From Serripes groenlandicus (Eukaryota > Mollusca > Bivalvia > Cardiida > Cardiidae): a stretch of DNA of 64,000 nucleotides. The DNA is taken from NCBI GenBank assembly GCA_031761405.1, contig JASEVX010000013.1, positions 43,721,991 to 43,785,990 of the forward strand. Reading direction: 5' to 3'. Positions 21,278-47,400 of this stretch are shown here, one piece after another. The first letter of the stretch is position 1. The number at the start of each line of letters is the position of its first letter. The position numbers and the translations under genes are program-made. The notes under the pieces were generated by a model. The model was given only the letters and a program-made list of their open reading frames with translations, searched no databases and had not been told where the DNA came from.

Positions 21278-21503
21278 TTAACCCTTTCCCCCATACGACA
21301 TTCTGCAGCAGACGACTTTGAACATATTTTGTCAAAACATAGAAAATCTATAATTGAATGGATAACCTATGACTAAAAGTGGAAAACATTGTGACAAAAG
21401 GAGAAATTGCAGGTTTTTGCAATTTCTTCTTTTGTTACTATGTTTTCAAAATGCTGTCTGCTGCAGAGGCGTCAGAAAGCATCTAAATGAGGGAAAGGGT
21501 TAA
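21278..21503 (+). mobile_element. TTAA MITE, A type, complete
   Basis: TTAACCCTTTCCCCCATACG to AATGAGGGAAAGGGTTAA. The central hairpin has a shortened loop (GCAGGTTTTTGC). Confidence 0.9.
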
Positions 21504-21537
21504 AGTGTGCAAGCTTGCTAGGTGACTACCTCATTTT

Positions 21538-22055
21538 TGTCACAATGTGTTCAGCTTTAATTAAATGATTGTTCTAAGCTTTATAGAGCATTTCTATATA
21601 TGTTTAACTACCGGTTTTTAAATTTGTCTGCTTTAGATTCATTGTAGTTGGAAAAGGATTCAAAATCTTAAAAATCAACTAAACCTCAGGGCAAACACGT
21701 TAGACCTCTTGTCGCTTTATGCCAATCTTTGCTACAATCCTTTTGTTATCTTTATCAGTTTATGCATTATGCAAGAATGAATTCACCAGGCGAAAAGTGT
21801 TACTGTCTTTTTGGACCAAATCGGGTCCCGACAAAACCAGTGTTTTAGCATTCTTTACTTTCACTTTCAAACATGGTCAAAATACTAAAAGTGATCAAAT
21901 CAATCATTTCCAGTGCATCCTAATTCCTATACATATATTCAATGCATTCTGGAGATGGTATGTTTACACTCATTTCTACTCAAACAAAGTATTTTTGCTG
22001 AGATATGTTTTCAATGTTGTCTGCTGCAGATTTGTTGTATGTTGGAAAGCATTCA
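21538..22055 (+). mobile_element. B-type MITE right halves before the first coding exon
   Basis: One at 21538-21665 (TTTAATTAAATGATT to TTGGAAAAGGATT) and one at about 21990-22055 (GATATGTTTTCAATGTTGTC to GTTGGAAAGCATTCAA). The latter ends about 25 bp before the 3' splice site at 22079. Confidence 0.55.
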
Positions 22056-22105
22056 AGTTATTTTTGTATTCTTTTACAGACGTTCAGAGATCCAAATTGC
22101 ACGAA

Positions 22106-36881
<14,776 letters not shown>

Positions 36882-36897
36882 TCCATTGAACATGTTT

Positions 36898-37522
36898 TAA
36901 AAACCCTTTCCCACATACAACAAATCTGCAGCAGACGTCTTTGAAAACATCTAGGCAAAACTATGGATAATCGCTATAAATTAAAGTTTTGTTATTGAAA
37001 AAAGTTGAAATCATTGTGACAATAGGAGAAATTGCTTGTTTTGAGTAAGTTCTTCTTTTGTCTCAAGGATTTCAAAAGCCTTCTCCTGCGTAGGTGTCAG
37101 AAAGCATCCATTGTGTGAAAGGGTTTAAAATTCTTTCCTCAACATATTATACAATAGTACCCTTTCCTACATCCTACATCCAGACGCTTTCTGACACCTC
37201 TGTAGCAGACAACTTTTGTAAACAATGTTTAAATAAGAGATCAATGAAGATCAATTTTTCTTTTTGCCACAATGTGTTCAATTATTAAAATTTTATTTAC
37301 AGAAAAGTTCTACAAATTGCCTAAACATTTTCAAGGCTGTCTGCCGAAGATTTGTTGTATGTGGGAAAGGGTTAATCCTGTACCAGACACACTATTTAAC
37401 CCTTTCCAACATGCAACATAATTTGAGCAGATGACTTTTTGCAAAAAGAGAAAAAGCTTTTATATGCAATTTTTCTTTTTGCTGCAGAGGCCTCAAAAAG
37501 TCTCTGTATGTGGGAAAGGTGT
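36898..37522 (+). mobile_element. Three consecutive B-type MITEs
   Basis: 36898-37125 (CCCTTTCCCACATACAACAA to GTGTGAAAGGGTTTAA), 37157-37374 (CCCTTTCCTACATCC to TGTGGGAAAGGGTTAA), and a short 37396-37522 copy with a reduced centre (TTAACCCTTTCCAACATGCA to GTGGGAAAGGTGTTA). Confidence 0.8.
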
Positions 37523-37765
37523 TACCTTTTAACATATCTAACCCTTTACATGCTATTTTATTTAACCCAGGAAACAATTTGTTATAACTGAAAAAACATA
37601 AAACCATCAAACACCATTCAAACAAAATCCAAAGTTGACAATAGCAGATGCATCAGATTGCGTCTCGGAGAAAGGGACATAACAAAGACTTCATTATCAG
37701 TATGCCTGATCTTGACTAAAATGAAGGATGATGATACAAGTAGTGGGAATTCAGCAGGATAAGTG

Positions 37766-38202
37766 TTAAATATTTCCCTCATATAGACACTTTCTGACGC
37801 CTCTGCAGCAGACGGCTTTTTGAAAACATAGTGACAAAAGAAGAAATTGTTCAAAACAAGCTATTTCTTCTTTTGCCACAATGTTTTCCACCTATAGTCA
37901 CAGGTTTTCCATTCAATTATAGAGATTTTCCGTTTTTTGACAAAATATGTTCAAAGTCGTCTGCTGCAGAATTGTTGTATGAGGGAAAGTGTTAACCGTT
38001 TCTTACATGATACAACAATTCCGCAGCAGACGACTGAACATATTTTGTTAAAAAATAGAAAATCTCTATAATTTAGTGGAAATCATTGTGATAAAAGGAG
38101 AAATTGCTCATCTTGAGCAATTTCTTCTTTTGTCACTATGTTTTCAAAAAGCCTTCTGCTGCAGAGGCATCAGAAAGTGTCTTTATGAGGGGAAAGGGTT
38201 AA
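37766..38202. mobile_element. Two A-type MITEs in opposite orientation sharing one TTAA
   Basis: 37766-37995 is reversed (CCCTCATATAGACACTTTC first) and 37992-38202 is forward (TTAACCGTTTCTTACATG first). TTAA 37992-37995 is the right end of one and the left end of the other. Confidence 0.85.
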
Positions 38203-38537
38203 GATATACAAACAAGTGCAATATGTTCAAATATTACCCATGCCATAGGAAATCAAACCTTGGCTTTTTTTGTGACAAGTTAAGAATTAGATTAGTTTTA
38301 AGACTGTGTAAAGTCAGATCAGGCTCCTAAATATATAATGGTTTACTCTGTCCACAGAGTTTGTGCTTTATCTGATTGATCAGTAGCAGATTCATACTCA
38401 AAATTGACCAATCAGAAGTATTATTTATTTTGAGCAGAGATCATTTCTGAGCACAAAGTACATTTTCAGAGTTTTAACCAATACATGTAGTTTTTGGGCC
38501 TAGATCTTGTATGTTTGCTTACACAGTCAGATTTCTC

Positions 38538-38763
38538 TTGACCCCTTCCCTCATACGACAATTCTGCAGCAGACGACTTGGAACATATTTTGTAAAAAAA
38601 TAGAAAGTCTCTAAAATTGAATGGATAACCTGACTAAAAGTGGAAAATATTGTGGCAAAAGGAGAAATTGTTCGTTTTGAGCAATTTCTTCTTTTGTCAC
38701 TATGTTTTCAAAAAGCCATTTGCTGCAGTCATCAGAAAGCGTCTATATGAGGGAAAGGGTTAA
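38538..38763 (+). mobile_element. TTAA MITE, A type
   Basis: TTGACCCCTTCCCTCATACG to ATGAGGGAAAGGGTTAA; core GTTCGTTTTGAGC. Confidence 0.85.
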
Positions 38764-38874
38764 ATTTCCTTGAATGCCATGTTTTGGGTCTACAAAAGGT
38801 TCAGCTAATTCATTTTACAATGTAGATGTTTCACTTGAGTACCTAAAAGAGGGTTTGGGGGTTACGAAACGATT

Positions 38875-39226
38875 TAACCCTTTGAATACAAAAAATCTGC
38901 AGCAAACAAAAATAAGAAAAATATCAGAAATCACTAAATATGATAGAATATGACCAAATTGAGTCGAAAAGGATAAGTTGCTCATTTATGAACAATTTCT
39001 TCCTTTGCCACAATGTATTCAAGTCATCTTCTGCAGAAAGGTTTAACCCTTTCCCACATAAAACTAATTTGCAGAGCAGATAACTTTGAAAATATCAGGG
39101 GAAAAAATATGAGAAATCTGATTGGAAATGTGAGAATTGTGTCGAAAAGAGAAATAGCTCATGATGAGCAATATCTCCCTTTGTCAAAGAATTGCCAAGA
39201 TATGTCTGCAAGTAGGTAAGGGTTAA
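38875..39226 (+). mobile_element. Two B-type MITEs sharing a TTAA
   Basis: 38875-39044 (TTAACCCTTTGAATACAAA to GAAAGGTTTAA) and 39041-39226 (TTAACCCTTTCCCACATAAA to AGTAGGTAAGGGTTAA). Confidence 0.75.
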
Positions 39227-39569
39227 TGACATTTTATATATCCTTCTCTAGAAACCTATTGATATCATTCTTGTTAACTTTATGTTAGTAGGCTAATATT
39301 TTCTTTTGTGAAGAATTTAGATAACTATGTGTAAATTTCACATCTACGATCGGCTGTATAAATGGTACATGAGTAAATATTTTTGTTTTCTGTGCAATAT
39401 CTAGATATTGACACCACTTCAAGATGACTTCTAAAAACATTTAGGCAAAAGTAGAAATTGCGTATTCGCTTATTGTGAGCAATTTCTCCTTTTGTCGATA
39501 AGTTTTAAACTCTATTTAGAAATGTTATTTTCATTCCTAGAGATTAATCAGGTGTTTGCCTAACTGTTC

Positions 39570-39840
39570 TTAACCCTTTCCCTCATACAACAATTCTGCA
39601 GCAGATGGCTTTGAACATATTTTGTCAAAAAAAAGAAAATCTCTATAATTGAATGGATAACCTATGACTTAAAGAGGAAAACATTGTAGCAAAAGGAGAA
39701 ATTGCTTGTTTTGAGCAATTTCTTCTTTTGTCACTATGTTTTCAAAAAGCCGTCTGCTGCAGAGGCATCAGAAAGCGTCTACATGAGGGAAAGGGTTAGT
39801 CTTCTGCTGCAGATTTGTTGTATGAGGGAAAGGGGTTAAT
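39570..39840 (+). mobile_element. TTAA MITE, A type, with an extra B-type end
   Basis: 39570-39796 has both ends and GCTTGTTTTGAGC. An extra right end (GTCTTCTGCTGCAGATTTGT to AGGGGTTAA) follows to 39839. Confidence 0.8.
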
Positions 39841-39994
39841 GTGTCCCCAAAGCCAGAGATTGAACAAGACTATTTTGCCAGATGTTACTCATCTTCCATT
39901 AAAGATAATGTCATTTCATTCTATTAAATGTCGCTGTTCTTAAGGGTTCACTTCTATTTTCTGTTTGTTCTAGTCATGAGCCTGTTTCTAATTC

Positions 39995-40210
39995 AAACAA
40001 GCAATCCGCCCGTGGCCTAGTGGATTTCGAACCGGGCAGCCCAGGTTCAATCTCGCTTGTGGGAGTCCTGGTGGAGTGCCCTTGGACAAGGAACATTTCT
40101 TTGCCTAGAACTGGTTTGTTTACCCTGTGATCATGAATAAATGTTCTCTCGTGGTGATATAAATGAAATAATGCTGAAAACAGTAAAGCCCCAATAAATC
40201 CAGCGAAAGT
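39995..40210 (+). mobile_element. tRNA-derived SINE
   Basis: A-box-like CGTGGCCTAGTGG, diverged B box (AGGTTCAATCTCG), GGTGGAGTGCCCTTGGACAA, ACTGGTTTGTTTACCC and GTGATATAAATGAAATAATG. Confidence 0.7.
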
Positions 40211-40369
40211 CTCTAGGAAGGTTGCCAGTTTGCCTGAATAGGTTGACCCGATATTGTTTGCCATGTCAGAGTGTCCTAAACCTGTACCATATACAACAAA
40301 CCTGCAGCAGATGATTTTGAAATAATCTAAGCCAAAATATGAAAAATCTCTATATATGAAAGTAACTAT

Positions 40370-40680
40370 TTAACTCTTTCAGCGCCAAAGGCAATATTGA
40401 GGTTTTTACAAACAATACTGATTCAGGCGAGTCAGCTCGTAACGAAATCTGAAATCACCTGAAATCAGCATTGTTTGCCTTTTAGTTATCAAAATAATCC
40501 AAACTTTTATTACATGAGAAATGAAGACGGACGCCTGATTTTGAACATGGAAGAGTCTACTTTAAACAATTCAGCACTGAAAAAGTTAATAATAGAGCTG
40601 AACATTTCTCTTTTTGTCACATTGTTTTCAAAATTCGCCGGCTGCAGAGGCGTCTTTTTGTAGGAAAAGGATAATGTGTC
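40370..40680 (-). mobile_element. TTAACTCTTTCAGCGCC element, then a MITE core
   Basis: 40370-40512 is an inverted, truncated copy of the 54720-54924 element. From 40590 to 40680 is a MITE right arm (CTTTTTGTCACATTGTTTTC, CCGGCTGCAGAGGCGTC). Confidence 0.6.
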
Positions 40681-41030
40681 AAGTCTGGAGATGGAATATA
40701 AAACGCAGTTATTTTTATGAAAGAGTAAATACATAATTAAGAAAATCTTTAATGATTCTAGTTTTAATTGGCCACACAATTTATTTGAAAATACAATAAC
40801 AAATTATTTTAATAAATAAGAAATTATGCTTTTAATTCAAACAAAAGCAATAGGAAATAAAACATGTAAAATTACATTCTTCAGTTAAGTTTAATATAAA
40901 TTTACATTATTTATACACAAGACCTGGAAACCAGCTGGCACACACTTCTTGCCAAGAAAGCATTTTCTCAATTTGCTCAAAATGTTTTTTAATGTCATGT
41001 TCTGCAGATATGTCTGCAAGTTGGAAAGGG

Positions 41031-41260
41031 TTAACCCTTTCCCTCATATAAACACTTTCTGACGCCTCTGCAGCAGACGGCTTTTTTAAAACATAGTGAC
41101 AAAAGAAGAAATTGCACAAAACGTGCAATTTCTCCTTTTGCCACAATGTTTTCCACTCTTTGTCATAGGTTATCCATTCAATTATGGAGATTTTCTATGT
41201 TTTGACAAAATTTGGTCAAAGTCGTCTGCTGCAGAATTGTCGTATGAGGAAAGAGTTTAA
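41031..41260 (-). mobile_element. TTAA MITE, A type, complete
   Basis: TTAACCCTTTCCCTCATATA to ATGAGGAAAGAGTTTAA; core GCACAAAACGTGC. A B-type right end at about 40975-41034 shares its left TTAA. Confidence 0.85.
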
Positions 41261-42000
41261 CACTTTAATCCTCAATAACTATTTTTTTTCATAATTAAAG
41301 AGTATATTTGATAAATAGTGTTTTACAGTCCTACCCTCTTCCCTTTATTTAGTAGACCTAATATATACAAAGATTTAAAAGGGTGATATTGTAACAATTG
41401 ATTGAGATTGGACAAGCCCATAAATTAATTAGACTCAAGACTGCTGCACTCAAAAATAGGAAGGCCACCTCTGCCGACCATGGATCGTTCCTTTCGCGGA
41501 CAGGACAGTTAATGTTCTGCATCGTGACATTTTTTTTCAAAATCTATTTTACAGTCTCGACCTTTTTAGGAGATGATTGTCCGAAGAAACAGTCATGTGT
41601 TTCCTGTGAATACGTCAGTAAATGAAATTGATGAAATTGATAAGTGATCCCTATTTTTCTGCCTGCCAGGCGGCACAAAAATGTGCTCATTATGAGCAAA
41701 TGCTCCTTCACCAGTGTTTTTTAAACCTTTTCAAAATTCATTTGTCCAATTTACCAGATATTTCCCTCAGAAATTTTCAAAATACTAAATCTTGTAAATA
41801 CTTTTCCTATCCAGTTTACAGTCCATCATTTACATTCAATGTTTCTATATTTACAAACGATATCTTTTCTATAACAATTTTAACTTCCCAGTGATGGAGT
41901 CAACGACGTTCAATTTTCCTATAATTCCAAGGACTGTTTGAGAGCCTGCAGCTATCTGAAGTGTAAAGTACATGCTTGATTAATAGGTTATTCGATTGAT
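41261..42000. other. No gene recognised
   Basis: AT-rich with short frames. 41400-41540 has protein-like composition on both strands, but no family or splice context was recognised. Confidence 0.3.
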
Positions 42001-42009
42001 GATTTGTTT

Positions 42010-42272
42010 TGTTTGTTTGTTTGGAGTTTAACGCCGCTTTCAACAGCTTTGGTCATATCACGGCGGTCAGTGCACCTACCCATGTTTTCCTGGCTTTCCC
42101 ACACCAGTACTTACACAACATTCTTTCGAAGCCACTGACTACTTTCTCACATAGATCAGAGGTGAGAGGCAATGGAAAACATCGCCCGAAAGAATGTCGC
42201 CGCAACCGGGTATCGAACCCGTGACCTCCAGATCACGAGTCAGATGCGCTACCAATTGAGCTACCCGGCCGG
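42010..42272 (-). mobile_element. SINE with a tRNA-Thr-like head
   Basis: On the minus strand the head reads GGGTAGCTCAATTGGTAGCG (A box) and GGTTCGATACCC (B box), with a possible CGT anticodon loop. A body with CAGTACTTACACAAC-type text (plus strand) follows, then a CAAAC-repeat tail. Acceptor-stem mismatches and the attached body argue against a functional tRNA gene. Confidence 0.75.
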
Positions 42273-42274
42273 AT

Positions 42275-42500
42275 GAAGCCGAGCCCCAGTAGTGACGCAG
42301 GGGTTATGAGTTTGAACCCTAGCTTGGCCAACACTCTTATGGATGTTTGACAAAATTCAATATGTCAAGCAACATTTGTCTTCCACCAATGGACTAACAG
42401 TCGATGGCTAAGAGCAGCCAGTTGCTGGAAATACTTTTATTTGGAGTACTGGTGCGAGTCGTGACATGACTGAAAATGGTGTTAAAACAAATCAATCCAA
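42275..42500 (+). mobile_element. tRNA-derived SINE
   Basis: CAGTAGTGACGCAGGGGTTA, diverged B box GAGTTTGAACCC, CCACCAATGGACTAACAGTC and an AAACAAATCAATCC tail. Placed tail to tail against the preceding minus-strand SINE. Confidence 0.65.
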
Positions 42501-42699
42501 TGACGTACAACAAATCTACAGCAGACCACTGAAAATATTGAGGCAAAAATATGAAAAAATATTCAACAAGACCTCGGGCTGAGGGTGTCTCGCTATCTAG
42601 GAAATTTGACCTACCCAATTACCAAGTTTTGCACTTGAACAATCTGTTATCTAATAACTTTTCATGAAGATTAAATAAAAAATGTGATTTCTAGAGTGT

Positions 42700-43890
42700 T
42701 TTTAACATTTGACCTAGTGACCTGGTTTTTAACCCCTCATGACCTATTTGTGAAGTTGATCTAGATTTGATGAAGGAACATCTAGTGGTTAAATGTTGTA
42801 AAGATTGAATGGAGAAAGAGACTTCTTGAGTGTTCAGAAGATTATTCCAACATTTGACCTATTGACCTAGTTCTTAAAACCCCATGACCCAGTTTAAAAC
42901 TTGAACAAGATTTGATGGAGACAATTGTTGTGATTAAATTTCATGAAGATTGATTATCAAAAGTGAATTCTTGAGTGTTCACAAGGTTATTCTAACAATT
43001 GACCTTGTGACCTAGTTTTGGACTTAAACAATGAATGAAAAATGCGGCTTCTACAGTCAAAGTTAACCAAGGTTTAGTTTTGGCAGACTTTGACCTTGGT
43101 AATTTTGATTGTTGAATGATGGAAACAAATGTTTTGATAAACTTTCATGAAGATTAAATGAAAAATGTAGGCTCTATAGTCAAAGTTAACAAAGGTTAAT
43201 TTTTGAGGTTTAGTTTCCTAACCAAGGTCAAGTTCTGCCAAATTATGACCTTGACCTTAAAAATGTTGACGTTGGATGATGTCCTATGACCTAATAATAC
43301 ATCTGACAAAATTTCAAAAAAGAAACCAGGAGGGGTTGCTGAGATATAACCAAGGTTAAGTTACCTAACCAAGGTCAAGTTCTGCCAAATTATGACCTTG
43401 ACCTTGAATGATGTTCCATGACCCAACAATATACATTTGATAAAAGCTGGAAGTTTTCTTAGAGATATAACTACGGTTAAGTTTTGAGGTCAAGTTCTGG
43501 CAAATTATGACCTTGACCTTGATTATTTTGATGTTGAATGATGTTCCATGATCCAACTATACATCTGACAAAGTTTAAGATATAAGAAAGGTTAAGTTAC
43601 CTAACAAAGGTCAAGTTCTGCACAATTATGACCTTGACCCTGAAAATTTTGACGTTGACAGATGTCCCATGACCAAACAATACATCTGACAAAGTTTCAG
43701 AAAAATTCAAGCAGGGGTTGCCGAGATATAAGAAAGGTTAAGTTTTGAGGTTAAGTTACCTAACAAAAGTCAAGTTCTGCACAATTATGACATTGACCCT
43801 GAAAATTTGACGTTGACAGATGTCCCATGACCAAACAATACAGCTAACAAAGTTTCAGAAAAATTCAAGCAGGGGTTGCCGAGATATAGC
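42700..43890 (+). repeat. TGACCT/AGGTCA-rich repeat block
   Basis: From 43060 about five units of 100-150 bp share AAGGTCAAGTTCTGCCAAAT, TATGACCTTGACCTTGA and GATGTYCCATGACCCAAC; earlier units are more diverged. It ends in a CG-rich GCGGCCGCCGCTGCCGTCG segment. Confidence 0.75.
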
Positions 43891-44078
43891 TATTTGTAAA
43901 AGCGGCCGCCGCTGCCGTCGCCGGAAAAGTGACTGCTATGTCTCACTCCACTATCGTGGGCGAGACAAAAATGATAATTATTTAAATTTTTACTTTGTCA
44001 AAGATCTAAGCCAAACAATTACAGCTTGTATTCTATTATATGGATAATTCATTTCGACAAAATTGTGTGACAGACCCG

Positions 44079-44343
44079 TTAACCCTTTCCTGCGTTCAAC
44101 ACATCTGCAGCAGACGACTTCGAAAATTAGATAGAGTTGAAAACATTGTGGCAAAAGGAGAAATTGCTCATTATGAGCAATTCCTTCTTTTGCCACAGTG
44201 TTTTCAAAAGTTGTCTATATGTGGGAAAGGGTTAAGGGAATATTTACAACTCCGATATTTAAACATTCACTTATTTGGATATTTTTGCCAAGATGTTCTT
44301 AATATCATCTGCTGCAGATTTGATATATGTGGAAAAGGGTTAA
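44079..44343 (+). mobile_element. Two B-type MITEs below the Pth2 exon 4
   Basis: 44079-44235 (TTAACCCTTTCCTGCGTTC to TGTGGGAAAGGGTTAA) and a right half to 44343 (GATATATGTGGAAAAGGGTTAA). The second ends 39 bp from the exon 4 donor. Confidence 0.8.
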
Positions 44344-44382
44344 CTTGTTACGGGTCAACTGTACCGCAAAAGAATACATTAC

Positions 44383-44497
44383 CTGTGTTCTTCCAGCATC
44401 TTGTACAATATAATTGGGTAATCCTTGACTCTCGGCCTGTCTCGCCAACTCTTGTAACTGTGCGACATTATCTCCCTTTAATACGATTTTGGTTTCA
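44383..44497 (-). CDS. Pth2 exon 4
   Basis: Starts after ATATTTCAG and completes the split Gly codon of exon 3 (phase 2). It encodes ETKIVLKGDNVAQLQELARQ to DAGRTQ, 38 codons, then donor ACACAG|GTAATG. Reading through the donor soon hits a stop, so a further exon is required. Confidence 0.88.
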
Positions 44498-47400
44498 CTG
44501 AAATATTGATATATAGTATATATACATGTACAGTGGGACCAGTGTATACAGAACACCCATGGGAAGATGACAACCTGGTCTTTGTTCAGAGTTGGTCTTT
44601 AATTGCAGGGTCATTTATGCAGAAAAAGAGTCATTGGGAAACTAAAAGTGTGGTTGCTATAGGGAATTGCTATTCCAAGGTGGTCTTTATAGTACAGGTT
44701 CAACTGAATATATATTTATCACATAAAGACCTCTCTTGGAATGTCAAAATCCCATTACAATGATTACATAATATCATATGACACTACAAGTTTAGATTCC
44801 AGTCCTACGATCAAATCTCTGTTACAACGCAGAAACCAAATTATAACAAGAGCACCGCGTACGGCACAGACGCTCGACTGATAGGGATAAAACAGAAAGA
44901 AAAAAAAAAGCTGAGCTGAACAAAAAACCTTAACAGGACGACCACGCCGCCGCCACCGACGATGACGCCAGGGTCATGACAATAGCTCTCGTTTTTTCAA
45001 AAATCGAGCTAAAAATGACGTCATAACATTAGTCGCTTTGTAGAAATATGGAAAACGTTATGTACATTTTTTCGAAACACGCCTCATAAATCACTTTATG
45101 TGATAAATAGAATATCTCATTTGTGTTCATTTATCATCTCTATTAATAAACTCTGAATATGGCGATGCGAGCCTTGCCGCATATCATCTTTAATAAAAGT
45201 GATAATAAATAAATGCTCTTGAAATATACTCTATATAATAGTTCAATTTATTTAATTGACATGTTCAATAATTATACAACTTATTTTAATAACTCTTTAT
45301 GTCTGCTTCCTGGATTTTCAGCCAGTACTTGTGCCCTTCGTGTGGGGGAGGTCTCAAATTTCAACCCTGCTCTCATAGGAATCCACTCAGCACCTTGGGA
45401 TAACAAAATCAGCAATCTGAGCAACTGATTTGTTGTTGATTAGAAAAAAGAAATTTTCAAAAAGAAAAAAAATGCTGTTTAACAAAAACTAAGCTTTATT
45501 GTTAATTAACACATCTGAGAAAAAGACCTGTCTGCGAATCCATGCCAAAGGATTCAAATGTTTACTGCTTTACAGAAGTTTCTATGACTACTTTGCAACC
45601 AGTGCAGAGCCTGATCAAAACAATGCATGCACAGACTGATCTGGTTCAACAATGGTCTCAAATGCCATCTGCTCTCATTGTTTCTCATTTTTACACATTG
45701 TTTTCATATGTATCATGATCAACAACTTAAAGACATCTAAGCAAACACATGAAGAATCTCTTTAAATCGATGTATGATAATTGATTCGATCACATTTATA
45801 GGTGTTACACCATTCTCCTTCCTTTTGCCACAATGTTTTCACCTTTTTAATGTAATTATACCTTCATTTGTAGAGATTTTCTTGTTTTTTTCTAGATGAT
45901 TTCGTTGTCGTCTTCTGCAGATTTCTTGTATGTGGGAAAGGGGGGGTTATTTTTAAATACAATTTGGTTTGACAGGCAACAGAAGATATTACCCAAATTG
46001 TTCCCAGCTCATCAGCATGGTGCCAAACCTCTCTGGATTCTCCATCATCATTCGGTGAAGAGCGACAGCCGCGTGGGCGCACTGGGCCGCCACCTTGCCC
46101 ACACCCATGCCCAATTCCATGTTAATGACAAACACCATTTTGTGTAGATCTATCCCCTCGGGAAACTCTTCTTCCTCATCCTCATCTTCAAATTCTAAAT
46201 CCTCCTTAGAAATAAAACGGGCAAAACAAGTTACTAATCCTTTCCCTCATACGACAATTCTGCAGCAGACGACTTTGAACATATTTTGTCAAACAATAGA
46301 AAATCTCTATAATTGAATGGATAACCTATGACTTAAAGTGGAAAACATTGTGGCAAAAGGAGAAATTGCTTGTTTTGAGCAATTTTTTTCTTTTGTCACT
46401 ATGTTTTCAAAAAGCCATCTGCTGCAGAGGCGTCAGAAAGCGTCTATATGAGGGAAAGGGTTAAAGATAATCTCCCATGTTCTAACAATTCTAAACTGAC
46501 CCTTTACCATGCATTAAGGTGCTCAAAAGATTTATTGATTAAATGGGAGTTTTTGTTGTTATCCCTTTCACACGGGTGACACATACAGATGCCTCTGCAG
46601 CAGCCAACTTTTAACATTGTGACAAAAAGAGAAATTGCCTATGTTGTTACGATTTCTCCATTTCCCACAATATTTCGAGGGCTTGGCGTGAAACGGTTGT
46701 AACTAAAAACCTATTTTTAAAACCCTGGTTTAGGGGCAATTTTGACCCTTTTGTAAACAATGCAAATTTAGGTGCCATTGCTCAGAATGAGCAATGGCAC
46801 CTAAATTTCCATTGTTTACCAAGAAAATTGATTTAACGCTTATAAAGACTTTATGGCGAGGTGATAAACCTTGGTAAAAAAATACCAATTTTAGTTACAA
46901 CCGTTTCACGCCAAGCCCTCGATTTTAAACTCCATTCAATCATTATACATGTACTATCATTTACAGAGATTTTTGGGTTTCTTTGCCAAGATGCAATCAA
47001 AGTCATCTGATGCAGATTTGTTGTATGCGGGAAAGGGTTAAATCATGCAGCCAGTTCACCTTTATGTGCGTTTTCCTGGCTTTCTCTCAGTGTATATTTT
47101 TCATTCAGGGGTCTATAGGGTCATTCCCACTTGCAGGCGCATTTTGACAAATTTGCAGTAGAAGACATTTGAAAACGTTGTGGTGAAGAAGAAATTGCTC
47201 ACAAGCTCTCCTGTTGCCACAATTTCTTCAACTCTTCTTAGCAATAACTTTCATTTAAAGAGATTGTCCAGTTTTTTGCTCAGAAATGTTTTCAAAGTAA
47301 GCTGCAGATTTATTGTAAGTGGGCAAGGTTATAATCAAATCTATGATTACCTCAGAAAATGGAGAGTACAGATGAGGTTTTATCATCAATGAAAGAGTGA

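Noticed and set aside
21719..22105. Upstream start for the BTB protein
   Set aside because: The frame crosses MITE sequence and a 3' splice site; ATG 22106 precedes the BTB domain with good context.
37618..37854. Last exon of the Pth2 gene
   Set aside because: The minus-strand frame has no Gly-Pro motif or C-terminal helix pattern, and part of it is MITE arm.
40475..40600. Short exon after a TTTTAG acceptor
   Set aside because: The acceptor-like site is inside a truncated TTAACTCTTTCAGC element and the peptide matches nothing.
42187..42265. Functional tRNA-Thr gene on the minus strand
   Set aside because: Mismatches in acceptor and anticodon stems, and the sequence runs into a SINE body and tail.
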